64,000 nucleotides of DNA, from assembly GCF_024055575.1 (NCBI RefSeq), contig NZ_JAMXOE010000029.1, positions 1 through 64,000 of the forward strand. Reading direction: 5' to 3'. The notes below the pieces were generated by a model. The model saw nothing but the letters and a program-made list of their open reading frames with translations. It was not told where the DNA came from and did not search any database. This document shows positions 52,223 through 60,603 of the stretch, one piece after another (position 1 is the stretch's first letter; each line of letters begins with the position of its first letter). This DNA is from Mucilaginibacter flavidus. Lineage in GTDB: Bacteria; Bacteroidota; Bacteroidia; Sphingobacteriales; Sphingobacteriaceae. The position numbers and the translations under genes are program-made.

Positions 52223-53223
52223 ATTTAAACGAATCAATTATAACCGATATTCAATCAATTATAAATAACGCAAGAGATAAGGCAGTTCGTGCTGTAGATC
52301 ATGCGCGTGTGGTTATGTACTGGCACATAGGTAAACGAATTTTTGAAGAGGAGCAACATGGCAAAGAGCGAGCAGTTTACGGAGAACGGCTGATAACGTA
52401 TTTGTCGGAGCAATTGCAGCCGCAATTTGGCCGAGGTTTTTCTGCGCGGAATCTTAACCTTTTTCGTCAGTTTTATAGAGGCTTTCCAATTGTGCAGACA
52501 GTGTCTGCACAATTGAGTTGGTCTCATTATTCTTTACTACTAACAATACCGGAAGCAGAGAAAAGAGAATTTTATAAGATCGAAACAATCAAAAATAATT
52601 GGTCCTTTCGGCAAGTGGAACGACAGATCGGAAGTCAACTTTATGAAAGGCTGTTACTGAGTACAGATAAAGAAAAGGTTCTGTCAGTCGCGAGAAACGA
52701 GCAACAACCGGATCAACCGAGGGACATCGTTAAAGACCCGATGGTACTGGAATTTTTAGGCTTAAAACAAGAAGCCACCTATTTTGAAAAGGACCTGGAA
52801 TCTGCCTTAATTACCCATCTCCAGGAATTTATGCTGGAATTGGGTAACGGCTTTTCATTTGTGGCGCGGCAAAAAAGAATTCATCTTGACGGTGATGACT
52901 TTTTTGTAGACCTGGTATTCTATAACCGATTGCTGCAATGTTTTGTTATCATCGAACTAAAAACCCACAAAATAACGCATGGGGACCTCGGCCAATTGCA
53001 GATGTACGTTAATTATTATGACCGGGTTGAAAGACTTTCGCATGAAAGTCCGACTGTTGGTATATTACTTTGCCTGGAAAAAAATGATACGGTTGTTAAA
53101 TATACCTTGCCTGAAAAGAGTAATATTTTTGCATCAAAGTACCAATTGTACTTGCCTACGGCCGAACAGCTTTCTAAAGAAATTTCCAACGAGCTGATAA
53201 AACAAAATAATAAGGACACTTGA
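52219..53223 (+). CDS. DUF1016 / YhcG-like PDDEXK nuclease
   Basis: 334 aa. N-terminal DUF1016 domain (HARVVMYWHIGKRIFEEEQH, FGRGFSARNLNLFRQFY, LSWSHYSLLLTIPE) and a C-terminal PD-(D/E)XK nuclease: SFVARQKRIHLDGDDFFVDL, VFYNRLLQCFVIIELKTHK with the catalytic D and ExK. Proteins of this group are associated with restriction and mobile elements; the role is not settled. It overlaps the integrase gene by four bases. A perfect 29-bp palindrome lies inside the gene at 52487-52515. Confidence 0.9.
   Translation: MNLNESIITDIQSIINNARDKAVRAVDHARVVMYWHIGKRIFEEEQHGKERAVYGERLITYLSEQLQPQFGRGFSARNLNLFRQFYRGFPIVQTVSAQLSWSHYSLLLTIPEAEKREFYKIETIKNNWSFRQVERQIGSQLYERLLLSTDKEKVLSVARNEQQPDQPRDIVKDPMVLEFLGLKQEATYFEKDLESALITHLQEFMLELGNGFSFVARQKRIHLDGDDFFVDLVFYNRLLQCFVIIELKTHKITHGDLGQLQMYVNYYDRVERLSHESPTVGILLCLEKNDTVVKYTLPEKSNIFASKYQLYLPTAEQLSKEISNELIKQNNKDT
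52487..52515. repeat. Perfect 29-bp palindrome inside the DUF1016 gene
   Basis: CAATTGTGCAGACA, centre G, TGTCTGCACAATTG. It has the same AATTGTG...CACAATT frame as the palindromes downstream and encodes the residues around QTVSAQL. Confidence 0.85.
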
Positions 53224-53800
53224 TCTTCCAATTTGAAAGATCAAATTTGTCGTATGGTGATTGACTTAGATAAATCCAAGGTGTCTATTGGCTCCTTGGA
53301 TTTGAATTGTGTCCACAGTGTGGGCACAATTGGTCTTTCTCGAAATTGTTTGAATTGTGAACGCAGTGCGTGCACAATTCAAATCTTGATTTCGATCATA
53401 TCGTTTTCATAATCTGTGATGTCAAACAGAATCTTAATTGTGTCCGCATTGCGGACACAATTGCTATCGGTTATGGCGTTCAATGCTAATTTACCATATT
53501 GATTGTTTACGGCGACCATCGCCGAGTATTATATATTTGATAAATAAGTTGTCAAGGATTTCTTGACAACTTAAAGCATCGGCAGAGTTTCTGAACTGTG
53601 TACGCTGTGCGTACACAGTTCAGAAACAATTAAATAACGAAGCCGTAAAAAAATAATTCCGGATTTTTATTGATAATCGAATTGTGCCCGCGATGCGGGC
53701 ACAATTCATTTTAATTACGAACGCACTGCGTTCGTAATTACTTCAGGACAATGGTTCAAACGATGTGAAGCCTTGAATTGGGAACGTAGAACGTTCACAA
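53221..53800. repeat. Cluster of covarying palindromes
   Basis: The 630-base gap 53224-53854 holds at least seven palindromes: 53305-53331, 53349-53383, 53436-53462, 53546-53572, 53587-53627, 53679-53707, 53712-53740, and a weaker one at 53778-53800. The arms are 11-19 bp. Most have an AATTGTG...CACAATT frame, an odd centre, and cores of the type xCGCA-n-TGCGx. Arm sequences differ from one to the next, yet pairing is kept by changes on both sides. Two plain inverted repeats (53221-53243 and 53272-53303) precede them. No gene. Confidence 0.85.
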
Positions 53801-53854
53801 TGCGGATGTTACCTTCTATAATTATTCCCCGTGGATTCACACCAGGAATTGAAC

Positions 53855-55369
53855 TTACGAGATGGCAAACTCCCAGTAGGTCTTTTCCCCAACCGATACC
53901 GCACGTAAATTTCGTTCTTCCGGCGAATGATCATTCCTTGTGATTTGATAAATATCGTTAAGCAACGGAGCTGTGCTTGCGAAATAACCATGCCCCAGGC
54001 GATCCGTGTCGACATTACTCGCGTCAACCGTATCGATACCATCACAAATCACAATTTCTCCGGCGGACAATCCTGTACGTAAGATATCCCCATGTATCTT
54101 TCTGGAGGCTTTAAGTGCTTGGTCTTTGCCGGAGGTGTATAGCGTGACCCGACCTGAATAATGTATGATCTTCGGCGCAATTTCCTTAATGAAATACTGG
54201 GCATCTATATCCGGCGCAGCCAGTATAACCTGATTAAATAAAAATCCATCGTAAAAATTATCGTATTGCAGCTCGATCAGCGCCCTGGTCAGGGCACGAT
54301 TTCCCATGCTGTGCGCGATCAAATGTATTCTTTTAGCTTTGGTGCTTGTCCGTACATCTTTCAGAAACTGAACGATATTGCTTACGGTCATTTGGACATT
54401 ATCTTCGTCGGACATATATAACAATGTTGCGGCTCTTGACGGCCAGCTATAAACAATCGGCGCTCCGAGAAAGTTAATATCCTGTGCAATCTGGGCAGCG
54501 CGAAGAATGCTTTCCTGAAAATTCACATTATACCCATGTACGAAAACAAATGCATCCTCTTCCGGGGAGGAGTGAACTTTTCCTGACAGGTTCTTGAAAA
54601 ATGTATTAGGGCGCAATTCTTTCGTTTCCAAAATCATCATGTGTTTTTCCGGGCTCTCCCGGAATTCCAGCTTATACCATTGGGGCCTTGGAACCTCCCC
54701 CATTTTTTTCCTTTTAGGAATATTCACTTTACACATCCCTAATTTGATGGTACCTCTTAACTCGGAATAAGAATTGTCTGTGGCAGACGCATCTTTTTTT
54801 CGGTCTGTTGCATAGAAAACATCAATCACGGTATTTTTCCGCTTGGTATTGGTTTTTGACACCAATTTCTCCGGTGGTGTCTGGTCATAATGATCGTAAT
54901 CTATCGTTTCCAAGCCCGGCGTGTCGATAAATACTAAATCCTCACTTAACTCGAAATCGGCGGACGTGTTCATTCCCCGTCCCGGCTTTTTGAACGGAGA
55001 TCGCCCTTTTCTTTCTTTTCTGAAGTCAATGCTAATCTCCTGTTGCCGGAAGCTTATTTCTTGCATGAGCGAGGCGGTATCAATGCTGACCTGAACACTC
55101 TCTCCAGATCCCTGGAACGGTGTCCTCACGATAGACTTGCCTGCCTGAACATCGGAAGCCAAAAGATATATCGTTAATTGTTGGTTATCCTTTTGATCGA
55201 CCTGAATACTCAGTATTGCGTCCTGGTAATCATTGAAAACGAGTTGCCGCATCGTCTCGCCGTTATAATTCGCAAATGCAGGAAATTCCGGATGGGCGTT
55301 TCCGTTGACTCTTATTTCAAATCTGTCCGGCGATAATTTCGCCGCCTCAAAGTACAAGGTTATGTTCAT
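53855..55369 (-). CDS. DUF900-type alpha/beta hydrolase with novel N-terminal region
   Basis: 504 aa. The C-terminal ~330 residues are a DUF900 alpha/beta hydrolase: DVFYATDRKKDASA at the start, DAFVFVHGYNVNFQES, VYSWPSRAATLLYMSDE, and the nucleophile elbow LIAHSMGNRALTRAL; the final His is in RLGHGYFA. The first ~170 residues have a beta-rich unrecognised domain (with SIQVDQKDNQQLTIYLLAS) and an acidic linker. No signal peptide, so it acts in the cytoplasm. It diverges from the Argonaute operon across 197 bases and may belong to the same defence locus. Confidence 0.85.
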   Translation of the reverse strand: MNITLYFEAAKLSPDRFEIRVNGNAHPEFPAFANYNGETMRQLVFNDYQDAILSIQVDQKDNQQLTIYLLASDVQAGKSIVRTPFQGSGESVQVSIDTASLMQEISFRQQEISIDFRKERKGRSPFKKPGRGMNTSADFELSEDLVFIDTPGLETIDYDHYDQTPPEKLVSKTNTKRKNTVIDVFYATDRKKDASATDNSYSELRGTIKLGMCKVNIPKRKKMGEVPRPQWYKLEFRESPEKHMMILETKELRPNTFFKNLSGKVHSSPEEDAFVFVHGYNVNFQESILRAAQIAQDINFLGAPIVYSWPSRAATLLYMSDEDNVQMTVSNIVQFLKDVRTSTKAKRIHLIAHSMGNRALTRALIELQYDNFYDGFLFNQVILAAPDIDAQYFIKEIAPKIIHYSGRVTLYTSGKDQALKASRKIHGDILRTGLSAGEIVICDGIDTVDASNVDTDRLGHGYFASTAPLLNDIYQITRNDHSPEERNLRAVSVGEKTYWEFAIS

Positions 55370-55566
55370 AAATATTAGATCGATAAGGAGAATAGTAAAT
55401 TTAAATATATTATTCCTTATTTTCAGTTTAACACCGGTGTGAAAATCTTTATGACATCTTTGTCTTTGAAGAGGAATTTATTCCCAAACGATTTCATTAT
55501 TTTTATACTTTCTCATAATCGCCGGGATAATGGTAACCTCAAAGCATATATAGTGGTAAGAAAAAC
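55370..55566. promoter_or_regulatory. Divergent control region of the Argonaute operon
   Basis: Separates the hydrolase and sigma genes. It has an ACACCGGTGT palindrome at about 55428, a TTTATACTTTC stretch near 55502, and GGTAACC at 55531-55537, which resembles an ECF -35 element. No confident promoter could be fixed by eye. Confidence 0.35.
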
Positions 55567-56202
55567 ATGAAAGGAACTTATATAGAAGTTATAGAAAGAT
55601 TTAAAGCTGGGCTTAAGGAAGGATTGACGATCCTTTATGAGAACTACGGAAAACCTTTATACCAGTTTTCGGCAACTAATTGGGGGTTAGATGAAGATGA
55701 ATGCTATGATATTCTATATAAGACACTGGAATCGGTGGGAAAAGTGATCGAGCGTTATGAATTTTCCTCGGAGAGCCATTTCAAGAACTGGCTTTTTAAA
55801 ATTCATAAGAACAATATTCTCCAGTCCGTCAGATCAAGGAAGGGAAAAGAATTGTTGGTGTTCGAATTCAATGACTGGGTGAATGAAATTAAAACCTATG
55901 ATGACGAGGCATTTGACATCAGCGGCTATGAACCATTTATCGAAACGATTAAGGGAGAGAACCCCCACGATGATGAAGGTCAGAACAGTCAACTGTTTTT
56001 TGCGATGCAAAAGGCCTTAGCCTGTATCAGTGAATCTGAAAAGGAACTGCTACTGCTAAGAATGAACAATTATAGTTATGATGAGATCGCTGAAATGCTG
56101 GCTATACAGAACAAACAGCTTAAAGTGAAATTCATCAGGGCCAAAGCTAAAGTCCAGAAAAAAACTTTAGAAATTTTAAAAGAATCAAGCAATGAAAACT
56201 AA
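55567..56202 (+). CDS. ECF-like sigma factor heading the Argonaute operon
   Basis: 211 aa. Region 2 is recognisable from GLTILYENYGKPLYQFSAT through DECYDILYKTLESVGKVIER to HFKNWLFKIHKNNILQSVRS. Region 4 is ALACISESEKELLLLRMNNY, SYDEIAEMLAIQNKQLKVKF. Between them is an unusually long acidic linker (about residues 100-150). It should transcribe the operon or another set of genes. Overlaps the next gene by 11 bases. A dedicated sigma factor ahead of an Argonaute gene is unusual. Confidence 0.82.
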   Translation: MKGTYIEVIERFKAGLKEGLTILYENYGKPLYQFSATNWGLDEDECYDILYKTLESVGKVIERYEFSSESHFKNWLFKIHKNNILQSVRSRKGKELLVFEFNDWVNEIKTYDDEAFDISGYEPFIETIKGENPHDDEGQNSQLFFAMQKALACISESEKELLLLRMNNYSYDEIAEMLAIQNKQLKVKFIRAKAKVQKKTLEILKESSNEN

Positions 56203-56800
56203 CGAAAAGATACTACCGTTCGAAAATCTTTTGAGTGCCTATATCACCAATGATCATAGCCAGTCAATGGATGTAACGATTGAGCAGGAATCGGGTTATA
56301 TTTTTTCAGTCCCGGTTACTGTTTCGCTGTCCGATCATAAAGTGGACCGTCTTTTAGCATCGTTGCAGAAATCTTTATCAAAAGAAACTTTGGGAGCCCT
56401 GGTGACCACCTCTTTAGGGAAAGCACAAACTTCTCCTGAAGAAATCTATAAACTAACAGGATTGACCACCTCTGTTCTGGACGCGATCAAGGATGACCTG
56501 GCCTTTACCAACAGTATTCCGGTTAAATCCCTAGTGAAGCTGCTGAAGTACCTGAGCATTCCACTGGCCGAAGTGAAAAAAGCCATCGACCAAACATTTG
56601 AGAAGCTAATTTCAGAAAATAAAATGTTCCTGGCCATGCCGGTCAGTGCACAGCCGTATTTCAGGAAAGGGGTAAAAAGGGGTGATCTGGGAACGGAGCT
56701 TTTGCATTTAAAAGCGGACGAAAGCTATTTATATCAGAATAAGGAAGCGTTGGAAAAATATACTAACCGGTTGTCTGAGTTATACAATGAGATGAATTAA
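56192..56800 (+). CDS. Unknown helical protein, possible HTH or anti-sigma partner
   Basis: 202 aa, no named family recognised. The middle (TSPEEIYKLTGLTTSVLDAI, SIPVKSLVKLLKYLSIPLAE) has the spacing of an XRE-like helix-turn-helix. The N-terminus is beta-rich, and the C-terminus is a lysine-rich helix ending in LSELYNEMN. It overlaps the sigma gene by 11 bases and shares one base (TAATG) with the nuclease gene, so it is part of one message. A role in controlling the sigma factor is the simplest guess from position. Confidence 0.6.
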   Translation: MKTNEKILPFENLLSAYITNDHSQSMDVTIEQESGYIFSVPVTVSLSDHKVDRLLASLQKSLSKETLGALVTTSLGKAQTSPEEIYKLTGLTTSVLDAIKDDLAFTNSIPVKSLVKLLKYLSIPLAEVKKAIDQTFEKLISENKMFLAMPVSAQPYFRKGVKRGDLGTELLHLKADESYLYQNKEALEKYTNRLSELYNEMN

Positions 56801-57822
56801 TGAGTCAGGACTGGAACATATCGAAGCTATCCACTTTACGGCAGTGCCACCGGAAATTTTGCTTTTCTTACGAGATCGCTAATTTCCATTTTACGCATCC
56901 GTTGAGAAGGAAAGCTTATGAATTGTCCAAGATGAAAACCTTGAAAATGTGGCAGGGGGATCTGATCGACCAGTTGATCACCAAGAAAATCATTCCGCTT
57001 TATAAGAAAAAAGTTCAACCGGATTTTAAAGCTATCGCAGACGAACTCGTGGTGTTGGCGCAGAGGCAGTTTGATTTCTCCCTAAATGGTTATTATAAAG
57101 ACCCGGATATTTCACGGACAGAGGCTGGCGCGGACGTTTTGATCCTTGATATACATGAATCGAATACACCTTATTTGCCAGAAGAAATCGAGGAGGTTTA
57201 TCAGAATATACACCAGATCATTCTGAACTTTCCGGGTTACCCGAGCCCTGAAGCAGGGAAATCAATGGATGAATACCTGCGTTCTTCTTCTTATTTGCGT
57301 GCTGACGTGCGGTATTTCAAATACCAGCATAACGACGTGCTGATCAATCCGCAGGTCGATTTGGTTCGTCATGCAGGCAGGCAAACCCACGTGATCGACT
57401 GGAAGGTTTCAGAAAGCCCGACAGCGGATTACGCTCGTCAATTGACATTGGAAGGCATCGTCGTTTTTCATGGTATCAAAAGCTGGTTTCTGCAACGCAA
57501 GTGGGTGCCGCTGCCAACGTTGGACAACTATTCGCTTTTTGAGATCAATTTGATGAACGGCGAGATCAAGCAGCATCCTTTTACCAAAGCGACCTCGGCA
57601 GCGGCATTGGATTATGTTTCCTCCTTCAGCGATGAACAGGAAGAATTATCACAAAATAAATTATGGAATGAATTGAATATAGCGGACTATGCGACGACGG
57701 ACAAACCCGAAACTTGCATCACCTGCAAATTTAAATTTCTTTGCAAACATTTGATTTTTAATAACTTTAATTACGATGAAGACGAATATTATAAATTGGT
57801 TCAGGTTAAAGAACTGGCTTGA
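56800..57822 (+). CDS. Cas4/AddB-like PD-(D/E)XK nuclease with Fe-S cluster
   Basis: 340 aa. Nuclease motifs: Asp187 in NPQVDLVRH and Asp200-x-Lys202 in HVIDWKVSE, then YARQLTLEG as the Q motif. Four cysteines fit an iron-sulfur cluster: Cys16 in TLRQCHRKF, and Cys306, Cys309, Cys315 in TCITCKFKFLCKH, the CxxCx5C pattern of Cas4 and AddB. The His of Cas4 motif I is replaced by Asp in MWQGDLID. Predicted to cut or trim DNA, perhaps making guides or destroying targets. It overlaps the Argonaute gene by 47 bases, so expression is tightly coupled. Confidence 0.85.
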   Translation: MSQDWNISKLSTLRQCHRKFCFSYEIANFHFTHPLRRKAYELSKMKTLKMWQGDLIDQLITKKIIPLYKKKVQPDFKAIADELVVLAQRQFDFSLNGYYKDPDISRTEAGADVLILDIHESNTPYLPEEIEEVYQNIHQIILNFPGYPSPEAGKSMDEYLRSSSYLRADVRYFKYQHNDVLINPQVDLVRHAGRQTHVIDWKVSESPTADYARQLTLEGIVVFHGIKSWFLQRKWVPLPTLDNYSLFEINLMNGEIKQHPFTKATSAAALDYVSSFSDEQEELSQNKLWNELNIADYATTDKPETCITCKFKFLCKHLIFNNFNYDEDEYYKLVQVKELA

Positions 57823-60154
57823 ACTTAGCTTTCAATATCGTTTGGTTGACGTGGCGGTCGAGGGCACTGAAACCAACCAGAAGGAGCTCAATAAGGCATT
57901 CTTCAGTGCGATCAATTTTCTTTCGTCCGAGACCAAGGGATGTGTTTCCTTAGCCTATCACGAAGGCAAGAGATATATCGCAGTTAAAGCTGATTCAGAC
58001 TTCAAAAGGCGTGTCATTCCGGGCAGTCCGATGGATATTATCCTGACCCCAGTAGCCGGTCTGCATACTTTTAACCCGGTTACCGCGAGTGAAAATAATA
58101 TAGAACTCGGACTTCGTTTTATCGAAAGTTCAATCGACTTTCAACTGAACCGCAATACCAATTTATGGGATGGGGGACCAAACACGTTTTTGAGTAAGTT
58201 CCCCTTGAAAGCGTCCGAAGATATACAAACCGATATTTACAACGGATTCAAGTTTAAAGTCGTTGCGGAAGACCGGAACAACGTTTTTGTGTGTATTGAC
58301 CTGGCTTATAAATATGTCGATAAGAAAAACCTGCATGAACTGTTAAAGGGTTATTCACCTGAAAGCTATGAACTGCTGATCAACGGGCGGAACTACCTCT
58401 ACCAAAATGGAGATGACTGGTATACGGTGAAGGGACGGTCCGTAGGCAATGGCATTACCAAGCACCAGATCGAACTGGAAAGTTTTAAGGGAACTGTTTA
58501 TGATTATATCAGTTCAAAAGGAAAATATGCAGGCGCACACGATAAACAGCGGTTATTGCAGGATTCTGAAACGTTCTTTCACAGTTACTCCAATAACAGT
58601 GCGAAAACCGTCGCCGGTGCAGCCTGCTTGGCGAAGGCGATACATTTTGCGGATAACGGGCTTCACCGGCTGTCGATCAACGAGCCCAATAAGCGTTTTA
58701 TGCGTGCGGAGTATCATGCCTCGAAATATTTTAAGGGCATCATTTTTAATGGTCAGGAGCTGAAGATCGACAATAAACCACACCTGAAGGAATGCGACGT
58801 TTTTACTATGCCCTCTTTCAAGTATGGAAAAAATGCGATTCTTAATCCTTATACCAGCCACGCCCGTTATGGTTCTCCTTTGCAGAATTTTCCGAAGCTA
58901 AGACGGGAATATGTTTATAATAACGGGATCATTAATGAGGGTGTATTTACGCCCCAGTATTTGTTCGTCCCGGCAGATATGCCTTACAGTTTTGCCAAAA
59001 GTGTCAAATATTATTTTGATAAGGCGATCAAGCAGATAGCAAACGAGTTTCCTGGATTTATTATTGAACAATACTCCCTGAAATCTGCACCGTTTGCCAG
59101 CAACGTGGTGAAGGACCTGAAAAAGCAGATCATGGACAAAAACCTCAGCGGCGGGAATGCCCTGTTCATTTTGCCTGAGAACAGCGATCACGGGCAGTTC
59201 AACAAGTTTCTGCACAGCCTGGTCAAGAAGGAACTTTTCTCAGAGATGAAAATCAAATGTGTCAGCGCGAAAAGCCTTAAACGTTACATGAAACCAATTT
59301 TTAACCGGTTTAAACAACAGATATACGAGGTTCCTGATGGTTTAATGCGAGATTTCAGGTCATACCAGATCAATACGATCTTTGAATACCTAATCATCAA
59401 TAAGAAATGGCCTTACGCGCTTGCGGAAGATCTTCATCATGACCTTTACATCGGAGTTGATGCGCACGACTTTTTTGCCGGGTTCGTGTTCTTTTTCAAG
59501 AACGGGGAAAAAATAGTCTTTGATGTCGAAAAGGTTTCTAAGTCCGTTGGCTCCTTCAGGAATGAAAAGATCAACTTCAAAGTAATCCAGGATAAGATCG
59601 TGGCCGTATTGGGCAGACATTTGAAGTCCGGCGAAGACACTCCGAAAAGTATTGTCATTTTAAGGGATGGCGTGAGTTTCGGGGAGGAAGAAAAAGCTTT
59701 GGCCGGAGCGCTCCAGGAATTGTCTAAAATGGGTTTAATAACAATAGAAAATGTAAAAACAGGGGTGGTAGACGTAGCCAAGTCCTCTTCGATTCCGGTA
59801 CGGGCCGCAGCCTACAACGGACTGAACAAGCCGTTGGAAAACCCGGAATGCGGCACCTATTTTTATACGAACGATAAACATGCTTTTATTTTTAATACTG
59901 GCGCTCCGTACAGGGTTCCCGGATCATCTAATCCTATACAGGTAAGCCTGACTTGCGGGGACATTGATTTTGACAAGGCGCTGGAAGATGTGTTCAGGTT
60001 GACCCAACTTACATTTTCATCGCCGGACAGACCAACTTCCCTGCCGCTTCCTTTAAAATTGATCGATACCCTGATTAGGGATGTGGCACATCAATTTGAT
60101 TACGCGAACACCCAGGAGAGAGAATTAAAAATAATTGAGCCTTCATTAAATTAA
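57776..60154 (+). CDS. Long prokaryotic Argonaute (predicted catalytically active)
   Basis: 792 aa. By comparison with long pAgos: N domain (~1-130), linker 1, PAZ-like region (~225-300), linker 2 (FNGQELKIDNKPH, TMPSFKYGKNAIL), MID (~395-550) and PIWI (~551-792). The PIWI tetrad reads Asp562 in YIGVDAHDF, Glu597 in SFRNEKINF, Asp631 in ILRDGVSF and Asp764 in PLKLIDTLIRD, the last following the PIWI end motif TSLPLPLK. So DEDD is apparently intact. In the MID pocket the usual Gln of the 5'-end motif seems to be Lys (MKIKCVSAKSLK). It should bind short guides and cleave complementary nucleic acid. Related Bacteroidota pAgos, including one from Mucilaginibacter paludis, have been studied; I could not compare. 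Confidence 0.92.
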   Translation: MKTNIINWFRLKNWLELSFQYRLVDVAVEGTETNQKELNKAFFSAINFLSSETKGCVSLAYHEGKRYIAVKADSDFKRRVIPGSPMDIILTPVAGLHTFNPVTASENNIELGLRFIESSIDFQLNRNTNLWDGGPNTFLSKFPLKASEDIQTDIYNGFKFKVVAEDRNNVFVCIDLAYKYVDKKNLHELLKGYSPESYELLINGRNYLYQNGDDWYTVKGRSVGNGITKHQIELESFKGTVYDYISSKGKYAGAHDKQRLLQDSETFFHSYSNNSAKTVAGAACLAKAIHFADNGLHRLSINEPNKRFMRAEYHASKYFKGIIFNGQELKIDNKPHLKECDVFTMPSFKYGKNAILNPYTSHARYGSPLQNFPKLRREYVYNNGIINEGVFTPQYLFVPADMPYSFAKSVKYYFDKAIKQIANEFPGFIIEQYSLKSAPFASNVVKDLKKQIMDKNLSGGNALFILPENSDHGQFNKFLHSLVKKELFSEMKIKCVSAKSLKRYMKPIFNRFKQQIYEVPDGLMRDFRSYQINTIFEYLIINKKWPYALAEDLHHDLYIGVDAHDFFAGFVFFFKNGEKIVFDVEKVSKSVGSFRNEKINFKVIQDKIVAVLGRHLKSGEDTPKSIVILRDGVSFGEEEKALAGALQELSKMGLITIENVKTGVVDVAKSSSIPVRAAAYNGLNKPLENPECGTYFYTNDKHAFIFNTGAPYRVPGSSNPIQVSLTCGDIDFDKALEDVFRLTQLTFSSPDRPTSLPLPLKLIDTLIRDVAHQFDYANTQERELKIIEPSLN

Positions 60155-60159
60155 AGATC

Positions 60160-60603
60160 ATGAGCGATTTCAGCTTGCTTTATAAAAAATATAATTCCGT
60201 TTCCAGCCTTACCAACGGGCTGAATAACTCGGTACTGACCCTTAAGCGCCGTAATCTGGTATCCAAGCCTGGCGTGGAGGAACAGCACCCCAAATTACAG
60301 GTTTCAGATAGTGAGGTGGAAAAAGCGCAAAAAGATATCAGCCTGATCCTGTCCGACCTAGAGATGTTTTATCAGAATCAGAACATCCATAACAATTTGT
60401 ATGAATTGAGGGATAATCCCCTTTTCAAAAATCAAATCCTGGACAATACGGAATTTAGAAATCAGATCCTGGCTGCCCTGGAAAAAGTAAAAAGCAGTAA
60501 GAGTTTAACCAATAAAGACCTGTCTTATATTGACAAGTTTATTTCAGTGCTGGACAATCAGGCTTCGGTCCTTTACAGGAAGCTGCGTACGAACCGAAGA
60601 TGA
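60160..60603 (+). CDS. Small helical protein of the Argonaute operon
   Basis: 147 aa, almost wholly alpha-helical, with charged amphipathic stretches (SEVEKAQKDISLILSDLEMF, NQILAALEKVKSSKSLTNKD). No signal peptide, membrane helix or known motif. It starts five bases after the Argonaute stop and overlaps the metallopeptidase gene by four bases (ATGA). By position it could be a structural partner or the substrate of the peptidase encoded after it. No family recognised. Confidence 0.7.
   Translation: MSDFSLLYKKYNSVSSLTNGLNNSVLTLKRRNLVSKPGVEEQHPKLQVSDSEVEKAQKDISLILSDLEMFYQNQNIHNNLYELRDNPLFKNQILDNTEFRNQILAALEKVKSSKSLTNKDLSYIDKFISVLDNQASVLYRKLRTNRR

Noticed and set aside
53221..53800. Repeated palindromes as a CRISPR array near an Argonaute and a Cas4-like gene
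   Set aside because: The units are not identical repeats with unique spacers: the arms vary, the spacing is irregular, and there is no constant 25-40-base repeat. No Cas1, Cas2 or effector gene is present.
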